From: Marthasterias glacialis | Taxonomy: Eukaryota > Echinodermata > Asteroidea > Forcipulatida > Asteriidae | Direction: 5' to 3' | Assembly: GCA_911728455.2 (NCBI GenBank) | Contig: OU452231.1 | Coordinates: forward strand, 15,519,838 to 15,583,837 | Length of the DNA stretch: 64,000 bases | Part shown: positions 22,291 through 33,279 of the stretch, in pieces | Layout: every line of letters starts with the position of its first letter | Numbering within the stretch: position 1 is the stretch's first letter | Program-made: the position numbers and the translations under genes | Notes under the pieces: model-generated | Told to the model about the DNA's origin: nothing | Seen by the model: only the letters and a program-made list of their open reading frames with translations | The model's database searches: none

Positions 22291-22559
22291 ACTGCACTGC
22301 AGACTATTTTGCCACCGTTAAAATATACACAAATTTATTTTATGTTTAAGACTTATATTCTGGTACTTTTTATTGTTCCTTCCTCCTTGCTTACGCAATA
22401 AAAAACAAATCTGAGAAAATTTAATAAGAGGTTCGAGAATCTTTTATTGTTAAATCTCTACCACAGCTTTTAACTGATTTTTCCACAAAAACACAGGGAA
22501 GAGTTAGAGATATTCAGTTAAAATGTTCAACTTCATGCCTTCAGAAGTGCCTCAGAATG

Positions 22560-22720
22560 CACCATAGAGCATCTTGGGGTCAAATTTCGCCGGGGCCCTT
22601 AAGCGGGCCGCGGACCCCACCCCGTAAAGGCTTCGCGCTTTGCGCTCGCAGTTTCAACCATGACTATAGATCCCTGTACTTCACACCCCTTTAAAAAATC
22701 CTGCGTACGCGCCTGATGGC
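22560..22720. repeat. Scrap of dispersed repeat ending CCTGCGTACGCGCCTG
   Basis: Contains GCACCATAGAGCATCTTG, a GC-rich core (GGCTTCGCGCTTTGCGCTCG) and ends in CCTGCGTACGCGCCTG at 22700-22715. The same last phrase lies at 18194-18209. It has the look of a dispersed non-autonomous repeat. The rest of 22292-22850 shows no gene. Confidence 0.4.
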
Positions 22721-22854
22721 TGGTGTATGAAAGATTTGAGAAACACGACAAAGGTGTGGCCGTTGCAGTAAATGAGCACACGGGAGGGTCAAGAGTAACA
22801 CAACACCCCAGAGTGCGTGCAGACTACTGAGTTGTCTGGAACGACAGCCACTGC

Positions 22855-23280
22855 ATGACAAAAAGCAGTTTAGTGCATAAATACGGAAAAGCGGCGATTT
22901 ATGACTCTAATGAATTGCTAGACTCAAGTGGCACTGAATCTATCAACTGTGTAGAGATTGTCAATGCTGTAGGAGACACCAAAGGTGCCCTCTTTGCTGA
23001 AATGATTCTCGATGGCAAGTCAACAAAATGTCAGATAGACTCTGGAGCCACCGTCAATGTCTCTTGCCAAAAAGATGTGTCTGAATCCACAATTCAACCA
23101 CATAACCTTACTCTTAAAAATGTACAACCAGTCTACGCAAGACAAAAATCATCTTGCGAAACCCTACAAACAAGAAATACAGAGTTGAGTTTGTAGTGAT
23201 TGAGCCCAACTTCTTCATTCCCCTCCTCAGCCGCAGTGCTGCTGAGCGCATGTCGTTGATCACTGTCAACTACGATAACT
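22855..23280 (+). pseudogene. Gypsy-type protease fragment (element 3)
   Basis: The + strand encodes FAEMILDGKSTKCQIDSGAT (an aspartic protease active-site region with Asp-Ser-Gly), then after a frame change near 23150 a stretch ending IPLLSRSAAERMSL, as found between protease and RT in K02A2.6-like gypsy pol. It stops at 23280 where a minus-strand gypsy begins, so RT and the rest are missing. Confidence 0.6.
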
Positions 23281-23868
23281 TCAGACTACTGGAAGGAGTT
23301 TCTTCGCGATCAGGGATCTCATGGTAGGATGGAGTTTTCGTCCAGCCTTCGCCAAGGTGCATCTCTGACAATTCTTGCAATGAGATTCAATGTCCATGAA
23401 CATTCCAGGCCAGTAACATCTTGTCTGTGCCAGCTTTGTAGTCCTCTCCACACCTTGGTGTCCAGCCTGATCACGGAGAGCTTGAAGCACCTTTTGTCTC
23501 AGGGCACTAGGAAGGAGAAGCTGGTATACGTTAGTCCCATTCTCAACTTTCTGCTTGTAGAGTACATCGTTCTGTTGTGAGAGGCGGTCCCACAAGCGGA
23601 GCAGTTTCCGGGTCGTACGTGTCTCTTTCATCAGGTGACGAAGAGATGGCTTCTGTTTTCGCTCCCAGAAGTGCCACAGTCGACCGATGTCATCATCTGC
23701 CCGCTGCATAGTTGCCATGTCTTCATAGGGAATTGACGGGATTGTGGACATTGCTGTAAGCGGGGTTGCATCTGTGCTATTTCGGACCTCACTTAAGCCG
23801 ACATCCGCGATGCTATTCTGTATGGTCGATTTCAAGTCATTGGGAACATGTGTCGTGCATGGCTTCAA
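23281..23868 (-). pseudogene. Gypsy element 2: integrase zinc-binding region
   Basis: Encodes the segment between RNase H and the integrase core: a variable linker, then LRDQAGHQGVERTTKLAQTR and CKNCQRCTLAK (the HHCC zinc domain). The integrase core is absent because the element is cut at 23281. It lies downstream of the RT frame of the same element, separated by frame changes at about 23943. Confidence 0.8.
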
Positions 23869-23942
23869 GTGTAGTGCTGCTTCCGTGCTTGTCTCTTCAA
23901 ACCGTACAGTTCTTGGCTCGTCGCTATGTGTAACCTTTCTGC

Positions 23943-25517
23943 TCAGGGCATCTGCGTTCGCATTACTTCGTACCGGTACTTGATGGTGAATTTAAATTGC
24001 GCCAATTCAGCTGCCCATCGAGTTTCTGTTGCTTCTAACTTCGAGTTCGAGAGAAGATAGCTCAGAGGGTTGTTATCAGTATGGACAATAAAGTCAGCTC
24101 CCAGCAGCATATCCCTAAACTTGACTGTAATTGCCCAGCGCAGGGCTAGTAGCTCGAGTTTCACGCTACTATAGTTCATCATGTTGCGCTCGTTTTCTCG
24201 AAGGCTTCGGCTTGCATAACTCAAAACAACTAGTCGGTTTTCCTGTTGCTGGGAGAGGACTGCTCCAAGACCATGGTAACTTGCATAAATTTCAACTATG
24301 AAAGGGCGAGTGAAGGCAGGATACCCAAGAATAGGAGCAGTAGTTAGAAGTTGCTTCAAGTCATTGAAAGACTTGTCGCAAGATTTGTCCCATGCTTCTG
24401 ATATTGGTTTGGTAAGGCTAACATTCCTGTGTTTCTTCTTCCCTGTTCCTCCTAAGAGCGCATGAAGTGGAGCGGCGACTTTGGCAAATCCTGGTACAAA
24501 ACGACGGTAATAGCTGGCTAGACCCAGAAACCCGCGTAGTTCACGCGCAGTGACTGGCTTCTTCCATTCCTTCACGGCGCTGATCTTCTCAGGATCTGGA
24601 GATATCCCTCCATCAGATATAGAATGTCCCAAGTACCTCAGTCGTTTTGTAAACAGGTTACACTTCTCTGGTTTAACCTTCAAGCCGAATTCGGTGAGGC
24701 GGTCAAGCACAAGCTGTAGTCTCTCTAGCGTCTCCTTGAATGTGAGACCAAAGACCAAGATGTCGTCTAGATATACAATAAGGGACTGGAAGTTTTTGTC
24801 ACCAAATGCTTTGTCCATCAAGCGCATGAAGGTGGCTGGGGCATTACAGAGACCGAAGGGCATGCGTGTAAATTCATAAAGGCCTCCGGTCCCTACGCGG
24901 AATGCCGTCTTCTCAACATCTTTTGCGTCAACAGGGATTTGATGGAACCCATGGGCGAGATCCAGGCTGCAAAAGAACTTCGCTCCTCCAAGTGCATCTA
25001 GTGCTTCATCAATGCGAGGAAGTGGGTAGGCATCTCTGTGGGTTTTGGCGTTAAGGGCCCTGTAATCCACACAAAGCCTCAGCTTCCCATCTCGCTTCCG
25101 GACCAACACTACGGGGGCTGCATATGGGCTTGAAGACTCCCTAATAATGCCTCCTTTCAGGGACTTCTCCAGGTAGTCCCTTACTTCTTCCCACTAATGT
25201 GGTGGTATGCAGCGATGAGGAACTCTCACTGGAAAATCATCGGTCGTTGTGATACGGTGTTCCACCTTATCGCAGAAACCAATATCATCATCATCTGTAC
25301 TGAACACATCAGAATAGTTAGCGATTAGTTCGCTCAGCTCTTTCTGTTGTTCCTCATTGATTCCTCCACCAATGTTCATTCGTGACATCAGTAGATTGGC
25401 TGCTACCATGGAATTATCTTTGTCTTTCCCATCTGTGGTTTGGACTTGGTGTTCAGCAACATGAAAGGGGATAGCTGTCTCCACACTAGCACCTACAAGT
25501 TTGATTGACAGCAACAT
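23943..25517 (-). pseudogene. Gypsy element 2: reverse transcriptase and RNase H
   Basis: Starts within the pre-RT linker (ELSELIANYSDVFSTDDDD), has an in-frame TAG at 25194-25196, then a full RT: LVRKRDGKLRLCVDYRALN, FTRMPFGLCNAPATF, SLIVYLDDILVFG, and RNase H with HTDNNPLSYLL. One RNase H Asp is changed (VEIYASYHGLGAVLS where D.S is expected). The final residues are frameshifted (YRYEVMRTQMP), so the copy is not functional. Confidence 0.9.
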
Positions 25518-26068
25518 TTATTCCACACTGACTCAACAATACAATAATACATAAATTGCAGAAAAGCAAATAATTAATCATTATACTACATTACATTATT
25601 TAACTTAATTTGTATTTTTTTTTATACATGAGTCAGCATGTAGGAAAAAGTGAAGTAAACAATGTTACTTTTGTACTTTTCCCTATTGGACTGACAAAAC
25701 AGACACACACACCTGGGCTAACAGCTGAGACCAAACATTAATGAACGAATAAAATATGAATTTATAATGGGATTACAAATATGTATCTAAGAGGTACATT
25801 TTAAGTTTTTTTGAAAATGTATAAATTGAAACTGGTTGCTTAAATTTTACATGAAGACTATTCCAATATTCCGTGCCGCGCTGTATAACACTGTTTTTGT
25901 GAATTGAAGTTCTGTTAAATTTTTACATATAGAGCCCCTTTCAATGCTTTACGTGTGTCATAGGAATGTATTGATGAAACCAAAGTAAACATTTTATTAA
26001 AGCTGTTGGGCAAAAGGCCGTATTTATACTTAAACATGAATTTACCCAAATTCAGATGATAAAGGTCA

Positions 26069-27028
26069 TTAATCTTTAGCAAGTTTGGCAAATAAAGGAG
26101 CTGAATGAGATAGATAGTTGGCTTTTGTTATAATCCGAACGGCTTTCTTTTGCAGTAGTAAAAGTTTGCTACATTGTGCATTTCCGTGACCCCACGATAA
26201 TATTGCGTAATTTAAATATGGGAGGATCAAGGAATTGTACACAGTTAAAAGAATTTTTTGAGATAGAAAATATTTCAATCTGTTCATAATACCAACAGTT
26301 TTTGAAATTTTGGTGGATAAAACTTCTCTGTGTTTTTTCCAAGATAAGTTTTCATCAATATAAATACCTAAAAATGTTGAACTCTTTGTCTGATTTAAAA
26401 CACTGTCATTTAAGCAGAGGGGAACATTGCGTACATATTTGTTTTGCCTAGCACAAAAAATCATATAATTTGTTTTTAGAATGTTAATTGATAGTTTGTT
26501 TGCTAGAAGCCAGTTACTTATTTTAACAAGCTCTGCGTTGAGGTTTTGTATAGCAATGTCAACATTGTGGTGGTTATATAAAAGGCTTGTATCATCTGCA
26601 AACATACAAAAAGAGATCAGACTAGACGAATTACAAATATAATTTATATAGATAATAAACAAAAGAGGACCTAGTACAGAACCTTGGGGAACTCCACAAG
26701 AGATATCTTTATATGATGAATGTCTAGAATTATACGAAACAAATTGTTTTCTATGTGTTAAATAGCTCTTAAACCATTCCAGGGCCAGCCCACGAACACC
26801 AATATTCTCTAACTTAGTAATGAGAATATCATGGTTAACAGTGTCGAATGCATTGGACAGGTCCAGGAAAATACCAATTGAATATTGTTTATTGTCAATA
26901 GCATTAATAATTTTTTCTAACATACTTGTAATAGCAAGCTCAGTGGATCGTTGTGCTCTGAAACCATATTGAGATTCTGATAAAAGGCCATGCTTGTTAA
27001 TAAAACCAATTATTCGCTTGTACACCAA
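26069..27028 (-). pseudogene. LINE reverse transcriptase (jockey/CR1 group)
   Basis: RT motifs are clear: FRAQRSTELAITSMLEKI, GIFLDLSNAFDTVNHDIL (motif A), CGVPQGSVLGPLLFIIYIN (motif B), FCMFADDTSLL (catalytic F-A-D-D), and STFLGIYIDENLSW. The frame begins without an ATG and continues from the upstream ORF1/RT fusion after a frame break near 27110. Beyond 26069 the C-terminal domain (INDLYHLNLGKFMFKY, HSYDTR) is readable in another frame with stops. Confidence 0.85.
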
Positions 27029-27196
27029 TTTCTCAAATATTTTAGAAAATACAGAAAGTAGTGATATAGGTCTATAATTACCAATATTGTGATTACAACC
27101 CTTTTTTATAAACAGGAACTACTTTAGCTATTTTCAAACTGTTAGGGAAATCTCCAGTAATTAATGACTTGTTAAAGAGCAGCATCAATGGTTTGG

Positions 27197-27805
27197 CTAA
27201 GCATTCTTTGCTTGCTTTATGACAAATGCATCTATTCCATCACTACCTGGGGCTTTACCAGAGGAGAGTTTAGATATAACAATAGTAATTTCTGCTTCAG
27301 TGATTGGAGTCAGATATAATGAATGGGGACATCTGTCTCCAAGAAAAGACTCCACGGAACGCCCAGACGGTGGAAGTTCCTCCGCTATACAGTTACCAAT
27401 GTTCACAAAATAATTGTTAAAAGCATTTGCAATGTCTTCATCATCAGTAATTCTCATGTCATTATTAACAAAGTATGATGACTTTTGTTTTATCTGAGAT
27501 TTACAAAGTAATGAATTAATAAGTTTCCATGTTCCTTTAACGATGACCTTGTTCCCTTGTTCGATGACCTTGACTGATGTTTCCTGCAGCTTCACTTCAA
27601 GGCCTGTTATTCTGGTGCCCATGGTCTCCAGTGTGTGTAAGATCTTGTCAAGCTTTGTGTTCACAATGGACATGTCGTCACGGCGGGTACACACATGGCA
27701 GCCATCTTGTTCGGTGTCACTCGGTAAGGGTATCGGAACATCCTTTTTTGCTGCTTTTGTTTTACGGGTCTTTATGGTTTTGGGTGGTTCTGATGAGTCA
27801 GCCAT
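27197..27805 (-). pseudogene. LINE ORF1 N-terminus fused to the start of the RT region
   Basis: ATG at 27805 in a strong context (ACCATGG). Residues 1-100 are Lys/Thr-rich and then coiled-coil-like (KLDKILHTLETMGTRITGLE), typical of an ORF1 start. It then passes directly into LINE ORF2 sequence just ahead of RT (DDEDIANAFNNYFVNIG, then ISKLSSGKAPGSDGIDAFVI). The apurinic endonuclease expected between them is absent. The stop at 27197 is a frame break before the RT. Confidence 0.7.
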
Positions 27806-27912
27806 GGTCGATGGTCATCCAGTAATATAATTGATTAATAAAGATGGTATATTAGCGGTAAATTGTATAAATTTCGTTGAATCTTAGGGAGCACGTATAA
27901 AGAGGTGTTGCG

Positions 27913-28972
27913 TCAATCGCGCATACTCAATTTACTCAGTTCAGCGAGAGGGGTCCTTGAGGGAAGATATACGTTATTTTCGCTGAAGTTGGCCACTTGA
28001 ATTGGGATTCTGCCACTGTTATCAACTGTCACAAGAACAGGGGCTACGGCAAAGCCTTTGGGTAAGTGGGAGGCATGAAGGTCATGTTGCTCCACCAAAG
28101 CCTCATAGACGCAGTCAGCAACGGCAGGTTTCACTGAAGTGAACAGTCAATCACGGCTAGGGAATTAGCTGGAACAAGTATTGGCTTAGAGCCAGCCACA
28201 CGAACCTTGCCTGACACATCTGGTGTTGTGCTTCCTCTATTACCTCTTCGTAAAGCGCGAGGACATGTGCCCATTCACGCTCGACGGTGCTGTTCTGCAG
28301 TGTCTTCAAATAGTCGCTGCCGGTATCTCGGGTTAGTTCGTCCCGAATGTCTCTGAAAACATTTGACCCAATGACTCCAGGAACTTGTTGTTTCTGCAAC
28401 GTCATTGCTGTAGTCACTGGATCCCTTACTATAAGAAATCCCATATGGCCAAAATTCCGTCCCAAGGCCTGGAGTGGCAGCTCAATGTAGCCGAGGTAGG
28501 GGATCATTACACCTTGAGCACCGGAGATGCGGAGTAAGGAGTGCACGTCAACCAATTCTTCCTTGGAGAAATTCTCTTTGAAGAAAGACTCAGTTATTGT
28601 AGATACCTGTACCCCAGTGTCGAGGAGACATGTCACCTCCGATCCGCCGATGATCACCTGTGCAACTGGGCACTCCCCTACTGCCTTCTCAATGATTGAG
28701 CCGCTATTCTTAGAAATTTGGTGGCCCGTCGTTTGGCTCACAATGGCGGGCCTCTCTAGTTTAACGATTTTCGGGGGTGAATTTCTGGGGTGGTGGTTGT
28801 TGGGAAGCTGGATGCTGGGAACCAAACTGTGGCTGTGTAGACTACTGGTGCGACTGGATATTGCCAAAGTTGGGGGCCTGGCTTGGTCCTCCACCTGAAG
28901 AAGAGTACACGCCAGCTGAAGATGAGGGACCATGGGGGGCAGTCCCGCTTCAGGTGACCTGCTGAACCACAA
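27913..28972 (-). pseudogene. Gypsy element 2: protease region
   Basis: Minus-strand open frames 28972-28157 and 28134-27913. The aspartic protease signature appears as TCLLDTGVQVSTITESFF, where the usual D-T/S-G-A is D-T-G-V, followed by VPGVIGSNVFRDI. A frame break near 28160-28190 separates it from FAVAPVLVTVDNSGRIPIQV, the pre-RT linker. The LINE insertion starts immediately after. Confidence 0.75.
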
Positions 28973-29826
28973 TTGAAACAGCGCCTCGGGCCCTGGCTCC
29001 AGCGTTGAGCTGGTTGTTTCATCATAGCTTGGAGAAGTGTATCTATCTGTTTTTGCTGTTTCTGCAGCTGCTCTCCCTGCTTTACGAGGAGGGATTTCAG
29101 GACTCCTGCCTCATCAACGGCCTTCACCTCCTGCACGTTGACATTGCGCTGGGATTTTTCTTGGCAGTTCCCCAGCACTCAATAGCTCTGTTTCTGGCTT
29201 CGAAGAAGGTAAGATCAGGGGAGTCAATGTTCAGTCGCCTCAACTCTCTTCTGAGACCCTCATCTCGAACAGCTTCCGCCAGCCTTCGTGTCTAGACGGG
29301 CAATAGAATTGAATAATTCTACCAGTTCCAGAGAACAGTTCAGGAGATCTTCTGACTGGCCTTGGAGATAAGAAAAGAACTTCTGCTGGAGCTGGGGTAG
29401 TGTATTGCCCTCCCCAAACACCTTCAGCAGAATACGGAAGATATCCTCTGGGTCATTTTTTATGTCATCCCCTCTTCCTAGGATCTCTTGCCTGGCTCTG
29501 CCAGCAAGATGATCTATAATGAAAGCAGCGGCGTTGTCTCCAGTCAGCTGCCTTGCTGCCAGCTGACCCCGGACGTCGCTGACCCATTCCAAGATGGTTG
29601 GGTCAGCTGGTTTCGCATTGTCGCGAAACCTATCAAGCCGCCTCCCTGCTGCAACATAGATCAGCTTCTAGCTAGCAGTGGAAGGGGTGACCAGAACACT
29701 CTGCCCTTGGAGGGCAGCCTTTGCTGCCTCCAACTCTGCTTGTTTCTCTTTCTCCTGAAGCAGAGCCTTTATAGTCTTTAGCTCAGCTTGGAGCTCAGCC
29801 AACGCTTCTTCTGTATCGAGTGACAT
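28756..29826 (-). pseudogene. Gypsy element 2: gag
   Basis: The ATG at 29826 begins a Glu/Leu-rich coiled coil (TEEALAELQAELKTIKALLQ), with an in-frame TAG near 29670, then a capsid region (LAGRARQEILGRGDD, KFFSYLQGQSEDLLNCSLEL). A frame disturbance lies near 29265. A CCHC knuckle, CFNCGSAGHLKRDCPP, ends it. Decayed, non-functional. Confidence 0.8.
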
Positions 29827-29886
29827 CTTTTCGAGGTAGCTGTTGTTAAGAAGTACCCTCCCTAGGCTAGGGGTTGCGGATTTACA

Positions 29887-29908
29887 CCATCCTGTCTACG
29901 ACGCCAAA
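29887..29908 (-). promoter_or_regulatory. Candidate primer-binding site of gypsy element 2
   Basis: On the minus strand TTTGGCGTCGTAGACAGGAT follows directly after the putative LTR end GTGTCACA and precedes gag by about 60 bases. The TGGCG start fits a CCA-tailed tRNA primer; I do not assign the tRNA. Confidence 0.5.
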
Positions 29909-30499
29909 TGTGACACTCGTAAATAATATGATTAACAAGTATAAATATGACTAAGGGAATAAATGAGTGGTGACGAGTTCTTAAACGGCCGTTTAAAACC
30001 GGCAGGGTCGTGGCCGTGCGATAAAGGCCCGAGCCGAAGGCAAGGGCCTTTATCGCACGGCCACGACCCTGCAAGGTTTTAAACGGCCGTTTAAGAACGA
30101 GTCACCACTCTTTTATTCCCATTCATAAATGCCCTTTTGTTAAAAAGTATTGAAAAATATGGAAAATTGGTTTTAAAAAAGGTTTTGGATGATTTCGTTC
30201 ATTTGTCAGTTTGCAGTTCATGTTCAGGGGCCCTGCTTTGCTTGTGCGTCTGGTTGTCGCCTCCCCTATGTGTGATTGTACGATTTAGATTTTCAAAACA
30301 CGAAACCAGACTAAATAACAGCTGTGTGTGACTGTTGGTCGTCGCGGCGGCAAGGCTGTGGTGAAACTCAGAAAGAATCTTTAGAAATACATTGTTTTCA
30401 CAGTAAAATAAGAGGAACTTTATTAAAACTGACAACTGCTGAAGAATGGAGAAACATTTTAAGGAATTGTAACGTCATGTATCATGGCAGACTGTCACA
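29909..30499 (-). repeat. Putative 5' LTR of gypsy element 2 (591 bp)
   Basis: Bounded by TGTGACA at 29909 and TGTCACA at 30493-30499, an inverted terminal heptamer of TG...CA type, with primer-binding site and gag immediately inside. The partner 3' LTR is missing because the element is cut at 23281, so the boundary at 30499 is inferred from the heptamer alone. It carries a foldback insertion. Confidence 0.5.
29932..30142. repeat. Foldback (long-hairpin) element
   Basis: Two arms of about 75 bases (about 29962-30036 and 30049-30124) are near-perfect reverse complements around a 13-base loop (GAGCCGAAGGCAA); weaker pairing extends to 29932 and 30142. Each arm carries the perfect palindrome TTAAACGGCCGTTTAA. 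It is a MITE-like foldback or a structured part of the LTR. A single strand would form a very stable hairpin. Confidence 0.85.
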
Positions 30500-31567
30500 T
30501 AAGTAGGTGATTTTTCATTTTCTTGCTTCTATAACTATAAGCTGTAATTTCATCACCTGTGCACTGCTGGAACCTAGGCCCATTTGATGTTGACTGATCT
30601 CGGTCTGCTTTCTCCTCTCTGACATTGTTCTGCCTCTTCAACCATAACTTCCTCATCAGTTATATCGTCAATATCAAATTGAAGGTCAAAATTACCTTGC
30701 AAGTTATCAGACATTTTAACTAAAATCCAATAAATAAGTGTCTAAAAACTTCCTACAACTTTTATCGTGCACAAACAAACCAGCAAATATGAGCAGACGA
30801 TATTTTCTTAACACTTTTGACAGTTCTTCAGCCTCGTCCAAAACATTGCTTTTTAAGTGTTTTTATTAAAGCTCCATTTAATTTCCTTATTAACATTTTC
30901 TCTTTAAAATATGATGATTTTACCTCATACATTTGTTGTATGCTTGTGAAAGTAACCATCTTTAAGGAATGTTTATTTATTATTTTGAAAAATAAATAAA
31001 GTTATGCAAAATAATAAGTTAAAGGATAACAAAATCTCAAGTTTTGTTATTCATGTTCAGGGGCCAATCACAATCCAACTGGTTTTAAACAGCCCCAGCT
31101 GTGTCTTTATCAGCCGTTTAAAGTCACTTAGAAATGGTCATGTGACCACTTCTTAGCCAATAGGATTGTCTAAACTGTCTGGGGTATTTATGACTAGCAC
31201 TTAATATAAATCTTCAAGAATACAAAAGAAGTAAACACTCACCCTAGCCTAGATGATTATCTGTCCAGGGGAGGAAGCTGAAATTTAACTCATTCACTGG
31301 AATGGAACTTATTGGAACTTGGTGTTGTATACTATTAGCAATGGCACAGAGATGTTAACTCTACAGTCTCTGTGGTGTGAATGAGGTCCAGTGTGGGGTC
31401 TCAAGGAATGTGGGTACAGGGGTGGCTTTGTTTATAATAATTAATGGCAAATGAGGGCGCTGCGCATGGGCTCTATGTAAATGCCTGTCACACTAGGGTA
31501 AAACTTTTATTACGGATTCAAATCCGTTATTACGGATTTAAAAAGGAGGGCCGTCGATCGGGTCCTA
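30500..31567. other. No gene recognised
   Basis: AT-rich. GTTCATGTTCAGGGGCC-like phrases occur at about 30216 and 31048. A block at 31075-31130 (GGTTTTAAACAGCC...GCCGTTTAAAG) recalls the foldback palindromes and may be a degraded relative. At 31515-31545 AAATCCGTTATTACGGATTT is a palindrome of the kind tandemly repeated at 33672-33842. Confidence 0.4.
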
Positions 31568-32326
31568 ATAGACCAATTGCGCGACCAATGTTGACATGTG
31601 GTCACGTGACATCCTATGGGTATAACGCCATACAGCAAAAAACGTGTAAAGCGATATGCCGTAACACGGAGTGACTACAAAAACAGTAGATTTTACTTTT
31701 GTTAAGTGATAATCAGCCCCTTTATTTAAATTAGCATGTTGTGGCATTACTTTAAATCACATCTCTGTTACATAATTTAACAGAATTCTACTAAAAAGAG
31801 TTTTTTTAGCCATGCATTATCGGCGTCGGACGATCGACTATGTAGCCACCCGCATGTTATTTTGTATTAATGTAGGCCTAGATCTCTGTAAAAAAAAAAG
31901 GGGGGGTGAAGAACGTTGGAAAAGTGAGCATTTATACCTAGCCTTGCAAAATTTCAAATAGGCAAAGTAATCACACAGTTTTGGAAAGCAATTTCTTTGG
32001 TTGATTTCAGCTTCAAAACTGTTGTGTTGAAAAGTGTGTGGTGATCGCAGTCGTCTTGCCTAACGTTCCGTCTTGCACTAGTACACATCGTGCATATTTA
32101 TACGTTACTTGTACAATTTTCAAGACTTTATTCAGCCACTCGAACGTCTCTGGTACAAACTCTGGAAAAATTTTCACAGATTTTGCGCAAGAAAAGCCTC
32201 GATCGAATAAACTAAATGCAACAATTATCGTGTACCGTACCACACTTTCCTATGGAGGACGTCTTGTGTGTTTACATTTTATACCTAATGCAGGTCACGC
32301 AACGCAGGTCGCGCAATCGGTCTATT
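31568..32326 (+). mobile_element. TIR MITE family 'AATAGACCGATTGCGCG', copy A
   Basis: The left end is AATAGACCAATTGCGCGACC; the right end reversed is AATAGACCGATTGCGCGACC, followed on each side by TCACGTGAC or GCGTGACC. The interior shares long blocks with copies at 39123 and 59225 (for example TTTATTCAGCCACTCGAA, GCCTCGATCGAATAAAC). About 760 bp, non-coding or nearly so. Confidence 0.75.
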
Positions 32327-32329
32327 CAT

Positions 32330-33272
32330 TTGCAGGATATTATGCAGCGTGACCAGAGCTGTCGCTTAAATTGCTTGGATTCCAAGTTGGGCCTATCTTT
32401 ACACCCCAAATAATTTTATAATACGAAAAGTATCAGGAATTCAATGAAATGGGAGAAGTTTTTTTCTTAAATTTGTATGCCAGAGTAATGAGCGTTGTGA
32501 GACCCAGTGATCCACAGGATTTCATTGATCCACCGAGGAAGAAACACCTGTGATGGTCTTACTCTTGAAACACGTCTAGCAACTTGAATTAGAGACAACA
32601 TTTATCAACTTCCGAGCCTTCTTTAAAGACATTTCTTTTGGGGTTTGAATTAGCTATGATCCGATAGAAGGAGATCATCTGTAATAAACTATTTTTAATG
32701 AAGCTGTACAGAATCAGTTTGTCTGCAGTTGCTCCTGTCTCGAATATCTAATTCTCCTTTTCCATCTGTACTTGCATGCAAATTTATTTTCTTTGCAAAT
32801 AATATTTATATTGACCGGAATCCATTATCTACTGCTGGTTAGTGGCCATTTGCCGACGTTTACGATAATTTACATGAAGTAATCATGCTTAATAAAACTA
32901 TAGCTTTTAGAAAGCTAATATCTGTTTGGTGTTTTATTCAAATAAGACATCATCTTTTTCGGTGAAGATGCAGTTAATTGTTCACTTAACCTAATAAAAA
33001 TTCAAGGGTGTCATATATACATTTTGTATGAGCATCTCAAAGTATCAATCAATATAGCCATGTAAGCGGCCTGACTTAAGCACTTAATCTTCAAGGAAAC
33101 AAGCAACTTCCACAGTGTCGGTGTGATTTTTCCGCCGAAACCAATGTAGACCTCCGTTTCGCAGAGGAGCTCGCCAGCTCACTAAAAAGTATGGTTCGCT
33201 AGTTACGACTTCAGTTATAATATAGAACCCTCAATATTAATATTAATATTCGCCTGATTTATGTACATATCC
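32330..33272. other. No gene recognised
   Basis: About 940 bases of AT-rich sequence without supported exons, repeats or RNA genes. Confidence 0.4.
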
Positions 33273-33279
33273 GTGGCAT

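Larger units (their letters stand above)
17536..22291. other. Inverted segment splitting gypsy element 1
   Basis: Both edges cut the element or its flank. At the left edge, pol stops after the HHCC domain. At the right edge, the integrase core starts on the other strand. Both edges share GTAA (17536-17539) / TTAC (about 22289-22292), a four-base microhomology. Flipping the segment would put integrase, zinc-finger ORF, polypurine tract, 3' LTR and duplicated target site in normal order, giving an element of about 8.5 kb. Confidence 0.85.
25520..27900 (-). mobile_element. Internally deleted LINE inserted in gypsy element 2
   Basis: Minus-strand non-LTR retrotransposon lying between the gypsy pre-RT linker (27913) and its continuation (25517). 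It has an ORF1-like start, no endonuclease, an RT domain and a degraded C-terminus. Its 3' end reads GGAATAAA just before gypsy sequence resumes. No clean target duplication was found; the flanks instead look mutually inverted (GATTGACGCAACA versus TGTTGCTGTCAATC). Confidence 0.75.
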
